In this document: in pieces, positions 15,811 through 21,834 of the stretch
Layout of the letters: each line of letters opens with the position of its first letter
Numbering within the stretch: the first letter of the stretch is position 1
Origin: Burkholderia sp.
GTDB lineage: Bacteria; Pseudomonadota; Gammaproteobacteria; Burkholderiales; Burkholderiaceae
DNA: 21,834 nt
Assembly (NCBI GenBank): GCA_028292565.1
Contig: JAQGMD010000037.1
Span: forward strand, 1-21,834
Direction: 5' to 3'
Program-made: the position numbers and the translations under genes
The notes under the pieces: model-generated
Told to the model about the DNA's origin: nothing
Database searches by the model: none
The model's input: only the letters and a program-made list of their open reading frames with translations

Positions 15811-17289
15811 ATGAGTGAGTTTAACGAACTGCTGCCCATCTGCGTTGGTGGTCAATGGCGCCTTGGTAGCGGTGACCGCTACGCCAGCATCTATCCCGCC
15901 ACCGGTGAACCGGTGGCTCACCTCCAGGCGGCCTCTATAGCTGATGTCGATGAGGCTGTAACCCTGGCCGATGCCGCGTTTCGCAACAGCGGCTGGGCGC
16001 AGCGCAAGCCGCATGAGCGTGCCGCAGTGCTGTATCGCGCAGCTGAGATGATCCGTTCGCAAGGCGAAGCGCTGGCCCAACGCCAGCGCCTGGATAACGG
16101 CAAACCGATCAGTGAAACCCGAGCGCTGGTGGCCAGCGCCGCCGCAACCTTTCAGTTCTTCGCCAGCGCCTGCGAGACGGTGGAAGAAACCATCACGCCC
16201 TCGCGTGGCGACTACTTCACGATGAGCGTCTACGAGCCGATGGGCGTGGTGGCTGCCATCACGCCGTGGAATTCGCCGATTGCGAGCGAAGCGCAGAAGA
16301 TCGCACCGGCATTGGCTGCGGGGAATGCGGTCGTAATCAAGCCGGCCGAAGTCACGCCGCTGATGGCGCTTGAGCTGGCTCGCATCTGTGAGGCAGCGGG
16401 TTTGCCCAAGGGGCTGTTGAGTGTATTGCCGGGCAAGGGCTCGGTGATCGGAGACGCGCTGACCCGGCATCCGTTGGTCAAGCGCGTGTCGTTCACCGGC
16501 GGCACCGCCACCGGCAAGCATATTGCCCGTATCGGGGCCGACAAGATGATGCCTGTGTCACTGGAACTTGGCGGAAAGTCGCCCACCATGGTGCTGGAGG
16601 ATGCCGATCTCGATCATGCAGTGAACGGAGTGCTGTTCGGCATCTTCAGTTCTTCCGGCGAATCCTGCATTGCCGGCTCGCGGCTGTTTGTCGCGCGAGC
16701 GGTCTACGACGAATTCCTCGAACGATTGAGCGCGCGCGCGGCTCAATTGCGGGTTGGTGATCCGGCCGACGAACGTACCCAGATGGGACCGCTGATCACC
16801 GCGCAACATCGGGAATCAATCGAGCGATATGTCGAGCTGGGCATTGCCGAAGGCGGGCACATTCGAACTGGCGGCAAGCGTCCTCAGGGTGGCGCCTTCG
16901 AGCGTGGCTACTTTTATTCGCCCACCATTTTGGAAGGGCTGCACAACAGCCAGCAAATCTGCCAGCAAGAGATTTTCGGCCCGGTGCTGGTGGCAATGCC
17001 TTTCGACGACGAGGACGCGTTGATCGAGCAGGCCAACGACAGCGTCTATGCACTCGCCGCCGGCATCTGGTCACGCGACTACAAGCGGGCTTGGCGCATC
17101 GGCCGTGCAGTGCAGGCGGGCACTGTTTGGATCAACACCTACAAGCAATTCTCGATCTCGGCGCCATTTGGCGGCTTTCGTGATAGCGGCTTGGGCCGGG
17201 AGAAAGGGCGACTGGGGATCCTTCAGTACATGGAACAAAAAAGCATGTACTGGGGCATGAATGAACAACCGCTGGCATGGGCCAATTGA
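15811..17289 (+). CDS. Aldehyde dehydrogenase (NAD(P)+)
   Basis: This is a 492-residue aldehyde dehydrogenase of the ordinary cytosolic type, oxidising an aldehyde to an acid. The cofactor region has TPWNSP, KPAEVTPL and FTGGTATGKHIA. The catalytic glutamate is E252 in LELGGKSP and the nucleophile is C286 in GESCIAGSR. The C-terminal EIFGPVL and PFGGFRDSGLGREKG segments are standard. The gene starts 11 bp after the aspartate-dehydrogenase-like gene (ACGGAG 6 nt upstream) and ends 11 bp before the VOC gene. In this setting it could oxidise a hydroxymuconic-type semialdehyde from ring cleavage, or the aldehyde released by the ThDP enzyme. It is not the CoA-acylating (MmsA) type as far as I can see, but that call is by eye. 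Confidence 0.94.
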   Translation: MSEFNELLPICVGGQWRLGSGDRYASIYPATGEPVAHLQAASIADVDEAVTLADAAFRNSGWAQRKPHERAAVLYRAAEMIRSQGEALAQRQRLDNGKPISETRALVASAAATFQFFASACETVEETITPSRGDYFTMSVYEPMGVVAAITPWNSPIASEAQKIAPALAAGNAVVIKPAEVTPLMALELARICEAAGLPKGLLSVLPGKGSVIGDALTRHPLVKRVSFTGGTATGKHIARIGADKMMPVSLELGGKSPTMVLEDADLDHAVNGVLFGIFSSSGESCIAGSRLFVARAVYDEFLERLSARAAQLRVGDPADERTQMGPLITAQHRESIERYVELGIAEGGHIRTGGKRPQGGAFERGYFYSPTILEGLHNSQQICQQEIFGPVLVAMPFDDEDALIEQANDSVYALAAGIWSRDYKRAWRIGRAVQAGTVWINTYKQFSISAPFGGFRDSGLGREKGRLGILQYMEQKSMYWGMNEQPLAWAN

Positions 17290-17300
17290 GAGGAAAAATC

Positions 17301-18260
17301 ATGAGCGTACTTGGCATCGACCAAATTACTTACGGCGCGGACGATCTGCCGACTTGCCGCCGCTTCTTTCTGGATTGGGGGCTCGATTTGGTGAGCGAGT
17401 CGCCGGAGGAGTTGACCTTCGAGACGCTCAACGGTTGCCGGGTCGTCGTCGCAGTGTCGGGCAAAGCCGGGTTGCCTCCCGCCATTGAGTCTGGCCCGAC
17501 ACTGCGCGAAGTGATTTGGGGAGTGGAAACCGACGCGGATTTGCGGCGTTATGCCGATGCGCTCCGCGATCAGCCCCGCTTCACGGAGAGCGCGGGCCAT
17601 GTCGGTTGCAGCGACCCAAGCGGTCTCGCGATCAAATTGCAGGTCACACGCAAGCGCGATATCGACATCGAGTGCGGCATGATGAACACTTGGCGAAATC
17701 AGGCGCGCATCAACAAACCGAGCCCGGTGTATGAGCGCGCCACTCCGATCGAAGTAGGTCACGTCGTCTTTTTCGTGAAAGACCTGAATGCGATGGAGCG
17801 CTTCTACGTTGAACGGCTGGGCTTCGCCGCATCGGATCACTATCCGGGCTACGGCGCTTTCTTGCGTTGCGCGCCCGACGGCGGTCATCACGACCTCTTC
17901 ATGCTGCAGCTACCCACAGGCAAAGCCGGCCTGAACCATGTGGCCTTCACGGTACGCGACATCCACGAAGTTTTTGGTGGCGGCTTGCACGTTTCCCGCT
18001 GCGGTTGGGAAACCCAACTTGGCCCGGGACGGCATCCCATCTCTTCGGCCTATTTCTGGTACATCAAGAACCCGGCGGGCGCACTCGTCGAGTACTACGC
18101 GGACGAGGATCAACTGACCGCCGAGTGGCAACCCCGCGAGTTCCAACCTGGCCCCACCGTGTTTGCCGAGTGGGCTATCGACGGCGGTATTGACGGCAAC
18201 ACGCGTCGTCAAAAGAGCATCGATGGTCCTGCCAGCAAATTTTTAACAGAGAAGAAGTGA
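17301..18260 (+). CDS. VOC-superfamily protein, type I extradiol dioxygenase-like
   Basis: This is a 319-residue protein with two VOC modules: N-terminal about 4-110 and C-terminal about 150-270. The C-terminal module carries a complete 2-His-1-Glu metal triad: H154 (EVGHVVFF), H213 (GLNHVAFTV) and E264 (LVEYYAD). The spacing nearly matches the Fe(II) ligands known for BphC-type extradiol dioxygenases. GPGRHPISSAYFWY before the glutamate is also like that family. It may therefore open a catechol-like ring with O2; other VOC chemistries cannot be excluded, because the N-terminal module is divergent. I chose the ATG at 17301 (AGAGGA about 7 nt upstream), not the in-frame ATG at 17277 inside the aldehyde dehydrogenase gene. 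Roughly 50 residues beyond the second module form a polar tail of unknown role. Confidence 0.88.
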   Translation: MSVLGIDQITYGADDLPTCRRFFLDWGLDLVSESPEELTFETLNGCRVVVAVSGKAGLPPAIESGPTLREVIWGVETDADLRRYADALRDQPRFTESAGHVGCSDPSGLAIKLQVTRKRDIDIECGMMNTWRNQARINKPSPVYERATPIEVGHVVFFVKDLNAMERFYVERLGFAASDHYPGYGAFLRCAPDGGHHDLFMLQLPTGKAGLNHVAFTVRDIHEVFGGGLHVSRCGWETQLGPGRHPISSAYFWYIKNPAGALVEYYADEDQLTAEWQPREFQPGPTVFAEWAIDGGIDGNTRRQKSIDGPASKFLTEKK

Positions 18261-18269
18261 ATTAATCCC

Positions 18270-19289
18270 ATGAAGTCTACAGGTCATGCTTCATTTCGCC
18301 TTGTCGCCTTGCTAGGCGGCGCTCTTTTGTTTCTGGCCGGGGCCGGCAGCGCCCTGGCACAAATATCCGCGACCGCCGCCGTCGAAAAACAGCTTGCACA
18401 AGACCGCTTTACCATCGTTGCACCGTTTCCCCCAGGCGGACCGGTCGACATCCTGGCGCGTGTGCTGGCAGATGGCCTGCAAAGGAAGTATGGCCAGGTC
18501 GCGATCACAGAGAACGTGCCCGGGGCGGCCGGTAACATCGGCATCGATAAGGTCAAGCGCGCCAAACCCGACGGTCATACTCTGTTGGTAATCCCCGCCG
18601 GCAACTTGACCATCAACCCCACACTGATGCCGAAATTCCCGTTCAACATCGAGAAAGACTTCGTTCCAATCACCATGTTGGGGCAGGCACCCAACGTTTT
18701 GGTAGCTAACCCGTCGTTGAAGGTAAAGAACGCAAAGGAGCTGGCGGCTCTGGCAAAGGCCAAGCCGGATACGCTGTCCTACGCCTCGCCGGGCGTGGGT
18801 AGCGGCCTCCATCTGGCTGGCGAACTGTTCAAGCAGCAGACCGGGGTGCAGATCATGCACGTGCCTTACAAAGGTTCGGGCCCTGCTCTCAACGACGTGA
18901 TCTCTGGTCAGGTGGGACTGATGTTCACAAATCTGCCCGCCTCCATGGCCTACATCAAAGGCGGCAAACTGGTCGCTCTCGGCGTCACTGAAGCCGAGCG
19001 TAGCGCTGCTGCGCCGGAGATCCCGACGCTGACCGAGCAGGGCATTCCCGGCGTGGTCGTTACATCCTGGTATGGACTGCTCGCACCGGCCGGCACACCG
19101 CTTGCCGTGGCTGAGCAACTTGCAATAGATGCCGCCGAGATTCTGAGCCAGCCCGCGGTGCGTGAACGCATCAATGCTCAAGGTTTGACGCAAACGTTCA
19201 TGAGGCCGGCAGACTTCAGGGCGCACATTCGCGCAGAGACCGCGACATGGGCGAAGGTCATCCGCTCGCGCAACATCTCGGCAGAGTGA
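18270..19289 (+). CDS. Bug/TctC-family substrate-binding protein (fifth of five)
   Basis: This periplasmic binding protein has 339 residues and is separated from the other four by 10 kb of enzyme genes. Its Sec signal peptide has a probable cleavage after ALA (residue 30). The mature protein has an extra segment (about 15 residues, including ATAAVEKQLAQ) before the first strand, where other members start directly with YPxK. Motifs are APFPPGGPVDILAR, ENVPGAAGN, KPDGHTLL, SYASPGVGSGLHL and HVPYKGSGP. It begins 9 bp after the VOC gene with only a poor ribosome site (GAAGAAG in the last codons) and is followed after 19 bp by the reductase. It is clearly part of the enzyme operon, so its ligand is the best candidate for the pathway substrate. 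Confidence 0.93.
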   Translation: MKSTGHASFRLVALLGGALLFLAGAGSALAQISATAAVEKQLAQDRFTIVAPFPPGGPVDILARVLADGLQRKYGQVAITENVPGAAGNIGIDKVKRAKPDGHTLLVIPAGNLTINPTLMPKFPFNIEKDFVPITMLGQAPNVLVANPSLKVKNAKELAALAKAKPDTLSYASPGVGSGLHLAGELFKQQTGVQIMHVPYKGSGPALNDVISGQVGLMFTNLPASMAYIKGGKLVALGVTEAERSAAAPEIPTLTEQGIPGVVVTSWYGLLAPAGTPLAVAEQLAIDAAEILSQPAVRERINAQGLTQTFMRPADFRAHIRAETATWAKVIRSRNISAE

Positions 19290-19308
19290 CCGCACAGGAG
19301 CCCAAGCG

Positions 19309-20325
19309 ATGCAAACCCATATCATCGAGAGCCGCGAATCGGCGAGCGACGCGACTGTCCAGAGTCCGACCTACGCCCCTGCAGTTCAGGCATTAGTGCA
19401 CGCGATTCGCTACGAGGCGGAAGGTGTGATCAGCATTGAGCTTCGCCCACTGGTCGATAGCTCGTTTCCGCCGTTCGACGCGGGCGCGCACATCGATCTG
19501 CACCTGCCTAACGGGCTCGTGCGCAGCTACTCGCTGGTTAACCCGCCCAGTGAAGAGCGGCGTTATGTGATTGGCGTGCTGCTTGATCGCACAAGCAGGG
19601 GCGGCTCTCGGTATATTCACGAGCAACTGCGAGTTGGCCTGACGTTGAAGATCAGCAGGCCACGCAACAACTTCAAGTTGCATGAGGATGCCGGGCATTC
19701 TGTACTGGTGGCGGGTGGCATTGGTATAACGCCGATCCTATGCATGGTGCGACGCCTGCTGGAGATCGGCCGCTTGCCGGATTTGCTGTACTGTGCAAGA
19801 TCGCGCCGCGAGGCCGCTTTCATCGGCGAAATCGAAGAGCTGGGCGTGCCGGTGAGTTGGCACTTCGACAATGAGAAAGGCGGGCCCCCGGATCTCAAGC
19901 GTTACCTCGCGACGCGGCCCCACGACGCCCACTTCTACGCCTGCGGACCGTCGCAGATGCTGGACGCTTTCACGCGAACATCCGAGGAGTTGGGTCATCC
20001 CAATGTGCACATCGAACGATTCGCTGGCGGCGCTGCGCCTGCCTCGCCGCAAGCCCTTTTCACTTACGAAGTCGAGCTTCGCCGCAGCGGCCGCGTGATC
20101 CAAGTGTCGCAAGAGAAGTCGTTGCTCGACACGTTGCTCAATGCCGGTATACACGTAGAACACAGCTGCACTGCTGGCATCTGTGGTGCCTGCGAGACCC
20201 GTGTGCTCGAAGGTGAGCCCGATCACCGTGACTCAGTGCTCAGTCCGAGTGAACAAGCGGCTGGCAAATCAATGATGGTGTGTGTGTCGGGCTGCAAGAG
20301 CGAGCGGCTCGTGCTAGATCTCTAA
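19309..20325 (+). CDS. VanB/phthalate dioxygenase reductase-type oxidoreductase (FMN, NAD(P)H, C-terminal 2Fe-2S)
   Basis: This is a 338-residue reductase that moves electrons from NAD(P)H through flavin to a plant-type 2Fe-2S cluster and on to a Rieske oxygenase. The flavin motif RSYSL is at 72-76 and the nicotinamide motif GGIGITP at 136-142, with YACGPSQML further on. The cluster ligands are C287, C292 and C295 (C-x4-C-x2-C) and C325. This order (flavin, NAD, ferredoxin) is the phthalate dioxygenase reductase layout. It is the only candidate donor in the window for the oxygenase at 8226-9281. About 25 residues precede the flavin domain, more than in VanB. AGGAG (19296-19300) lies 8 nt upstream. 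It is the last gene of the operon, followed by a possible terminator. Confidence 0.94.
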   Translation: MQTHIIESRESASDATVQSPTYAPAVQALVHAIRYEAEGVISIELRPLVDSSFPPFDAGAHIDLHLPNGLVRSYSLVNPPSEERRYVIGVLLDRTSRGGSRYIHEQLRVGLTLKISRPRNNFKLHEDAGHSVLVAGGIGITPILCMVRRLLEIGRLPDLLYCARSRREAAFIGEIEELGVPVSWHFDNEKGGPPDLKRYLATRPHDAHFYACGPSQMLDAFTRTSEELGHPNVHIERFAGGAAPASPQALFTYEVELRRSGRVIQVSQEKSLLDTLLNAGIHVEHSCTAGICGACETRVLEGEPDHRDSVLSPSEQAAGKSMMVCVSGCKSERLVLDL

Positions 20326-20335
20326 GAATCGATTT

Positions 20336-20354
20336 TTTTGCTTTGCGAGCAAAA
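20336..20354 (+). terminator. Possible weak terminator after the reductase gene
   Basis: TTTTGCT (20336-20342) and AGCAAAA (20348-20354) form a perfect 7-bp stem with a 5-nt loop, 10 bp after the stop. The stem is AT-rich and is followed only by TTGTTT, so it would be a poor intrinsic terminator on this strand. On the other strand no T run follows. Confidence 0.4.
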
Positions 20355-20500
20355 TTGTTTGGAAGAACTCGTCAAGAAGGTTACCACCGGACGCCGTACC
20401 TAATGTTTAAGGGAGCTTGCTAGATTGCGAGGAAGACCGCGCAAAGGGTTATAGCAATTTCCGTCGTTATCTTGTTCGTCGTTGGTGTGAAAAATTCAGT

Positions 20501-20520
20501 CGTCTCGTTGCGTCTCGTCG
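20501..20520. repeat. Tandem direct repeat with a 10-bp period upstream of the porin
   Basis: CGTCTCGT occurs at 20501-20508 and again at 20511-20518, one helical turn apart (unit CGTCTCGTYG). A looser CGTCGTT pair lies just upstream (20462-20468 and 20477-20483). Direct repeats of this period suit a tandem-binding response regulator of the OmpR type, but the sequence is not a known consensus. Confidence 0.45.
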
Positions 20521-20584
20521 CGCAAGCGTCCACGCGGGCATTTCATCCGAAACCGATCATGCGTATCCAAGACAGCACATAATC

Positions 20585-20621
20585 AACCGCTTTGTCGCAT
20601 TCATCCAGAGAAAATGCGGTT
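20585..20621. repeat. Overlapping inverted repeats upstream of the porin
   Basis: AACCGC (20585-20590) matches GCGGTT (20616-20621), and inside it CGCATT (20596-20601) matches AATGCG (20613-20618). The two pairings share the GCG at 20616-20618 and so exclude each other. If transcribed, the RNA could switch between two weak hairpins; six-bp arms may also be chance. Confidence 0.3.
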
Positions 20622-20779
20622 CATACAGACCTCAACGTCATGGGAGCGACGGTACCAGTAAGGCGGATGAAGAGCGTCGTTCAGAGTGCGGTTGGTTGAA
20701 CAAGTTTTTTTGTAGTACTGGCAAATCTTTGACCGCGGCAGCGAGTACAAGATTCGATAACATAAAAGGGAGAAGAGGC

Positions 20780-21834
20780 ATGCAACAAACCAGCAGCAAA
20801 TGGAAAACTATGTCGGCGATTGCCGCGTTGGGCGGCTTGATGAGCAGTATGGCCATTGCGCAATCGAACGTGAGCGTCAACGGCACGCTCGATACCTTTG
20901 CCGGCTCACTGCGCAACAGCGGCGATACCAGCAGCAAGGCGGTCGTCAATAGCGGCGGCATGACCACGTCATGGATCGGCTTCCGGGGCACCGAGGACCT
21001 GGGCAACGGGCTCAAGGCCAATTTCACGTTGAATGGTTTTTTGCGGCTGGATACCGGCGAGTCGGGCCGCTTCCCAGGCAATGAAACCTTGTTTTCGCGC
21101 GACGCCAACGTCGGGATTGGGGGTAATTTCGGCACCATCACGCTGGGCCGTTCGTCCGCGCCCAACCTGGTGCCGACCTTCGTGTCCAACGCGTTTGGCG
21201 ATTCGTTCGCATTCTCCCCGCTGGTGCTGCATTTGAATGTTCCGTTGTTCAATGCTTCCGGCTGGAGCAGTTCGCATGCCGGCGATACCGGCTGGAGCAA
21301 CCAGATCAAATACACAACGCCGTCGATCAGAGGCCTGAGCGCGAACCTGCAGTATCAGTTTGGGGAAACGGCCGGCGACAACGGCAAGAACAATATCGGC
21401 GGCAACCTACTGTACTTCCAGGGCCCATTGACCTTGACCGGGTACTACCAGAAGGTGGAGGTCAATAACCCGCTCGATACGCCTGCCGGCACGGTGAAGA
21501 CCATCTCCGGTGTGCGGGCAGCGCAGCAGAAAATCTGGTTTGTCGGTGGCGCCTATGATTTCAAGATGGCCAAGCTGTTTGCCTCGTATGACCGCACTTC
21601 GCATAATGTGGATCTTGAGGACAGGACGGTATCCACCGGCGTGAGCGTACCGGCCGGCAGCGGCAAAATCCTGGCCGAGTGGGCGCAGACCAAGCGCAGC
21701 GGCACATGCTTTGCGGATCGCAAACGCAATACCGCTTCCATCGGCTACGACTATGACCTGTCCAAGCGCACTGACCTGTACGCGGTCTACATGAGGGACA
21801 GGATCACCGGCTTTGACAGCGGCAACAGCTTCGG
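20780..21834 (+). CDS. Gram-negative general porin (betaproteobacterial OmpC/Porin_4 type), 3' partial
   Basis: This is an outer-membrane trimeric porin that admits small polar solutes. The frame is open for 351 codons from the ATG at 20780 to the window edge with no stop, so the 3' end is missing. GGGAG (20768-20772) lies 7 nt upstream. It has a clear Sec signal peptide: K7 and K9, a hydrophobic core, and cleavage after SMAIA (residue 27). The mature protein opens with SVNGTLDTF and continues with SWIGFRGTEDLGNGLKANF and FGTITLGRSSAPN. These are the first strands and constriction-loop region of the betaproteobacterial porin family, and alternating aromatic strands such as GYYQKVEV and DLYAVYMRD follow. 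A cysteine near residue 310 (GTCFAD) is unusual for this class. Placed after the catabolic genes but 454 bp away, it probably has its own promoter. Confidence 0.93.
   Translation, partial: MQQTSSKWKTMSAIAALGGLMSSMAIAQSNVSVNGTLDTFAGSLRNSGDTSSKAVVNSGGMTTSWIGFRGTEDLGNGLKANFTLNGFLRLDTGESGRFPGNETLFSRDANVGIGGNFGTITLGRSSAPNLVPTFVSNAFGDSFAFSPLVLHLNVPLFNASGWSSSHAGDTGWSNQIKYTTPSIRGLSANLQYQFGETAGDNGKNNIGGNLLYFQGPLTLTGYYQKVEVNNPLDTPAGTVKTISGVRAAQQKIWFVGGAYDFKMAKLFASYDRTSHNVDLEDRTVSTGVSVPAGSGKILAEWAQTKRSGTCFADRKRNTASIGYDYDLSKRTDLYAVYMRDRITGFDSGNSF

Larger units (their letters stand above)
20326..20779. other. Non-coding gap between the reductase and the porin
   Basis: This is the only gap longer than 300 bp in the window. 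I found no convincing gene, tRNA or remnant in it. It is less GC-rich than the genes on either side. It holds a weak terminator-like hairpin, two short direct repeats and an inverted repeat (listed separately). A TTGACC at 20729-20734 could be a -35 element for the porin, but the best -10-like sequence (GATAAC, 20756-20761) is spaced too far, so no promoter is claimed. Confidence 0.7.

Noticed and set aside
20362..20380. A 19-base stretch (GAAGAACTCGTCAAGAAGG) that, from memory, equals the reverse complement of the end of the nptII kanamycin-resistance gene of Tn5.
   Set aside because: The match stops abruptly on both sides, and no other Tn5, IS50 or vector sequence is visible. It also reads as common codons for EELVKK, so chance or an old coding remnant is more likely. 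A database search of 20326-20779 would settle it.
20638..21315. Minus-strand open frame of 225 codons over the porin start.
   Set aside because: The plus strand here encodes a signal peptide and porin strands without interruption; the minus frame has no recognisable domain.

Overview
The window reads as part of a catabolic island from a GC-rich betaproteobacterium of the order Burkholderiales. The grounds are five Bug/TctC-type periplasmic binding proteins, a hallmark expansion of Bordetella, Cupriavidus and relatives, the class of general porin at the right edge, and the style of the Rieske, IclR and VOC genes. I cannot fix genus or species. Every gene I can support lies on the + strand. No rRNA, tRNA, CRISPR array, insertion sequence or integrase was seen.

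Layout. (1) Positions 2-3560: a three-subunit molybdenum hydroxylase of the xanthine dehydrogenase family (FAD, 2Fe-2S and molybdopterin subunits, joined by 4-bp overlaps). The FAD gene is cut by the left edge. (2) 3625-7858: four consecutive Bug solute-binding proteins, the middle two clearly tandem paralogues. (3) 7887-10779: a very small acidic protein, a Rieske-type oxygenase, a 3-hydroxyisobutyrate-dehydrogenase-like oxidoreductase and a cupin. (4) 10790-17289: an alpha/beta hydrolase, an IclR regulator, an SDR-fold protein without the SDR catalytic residues, a ThDP-dependent enzyme, an L-aspartate-dehydrogenase-like protein and an aldehyde dehydrogenase, spaced by 8-bp overlaps or 10-12 bp gaps. 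(5) 17301-20325: a VOC protein with the type I extradiol dioxygenase metal triad, a fifth Bug protein, and a VanB-type flavin/2Fe-2S reductase that is the natural electron donor for the Rieske oxygenase 10 kb upstream. (6) 20326-20779: a 454-bp non-coding gap with small repeats. (7) 20780 to the right edge: a general porin, open at the 3' end.

How the parts may work together (inference). The porin and Bug proteins would bring a carboxylated, probably aromatic, compound across the outer membrane and periplasm. The molybdenum hydroxylase and/or the Rieske oxygenase plus reductase would hydroxylate or demethylate it. The VOC protein could open the ring, and the hydrolase, dehydrogenases and ThDP enzyme would process the products. 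The ThDP enzyme, aspartate-dehydrogenase-like protein and aldehyde dehydrogenase form a compact trio that could turn an amino acid into a 2-oxo acid, then an aldehyde, then an acid. The substrate cannot be read from sequence, and I do not recognise the whole set as a named pathway.
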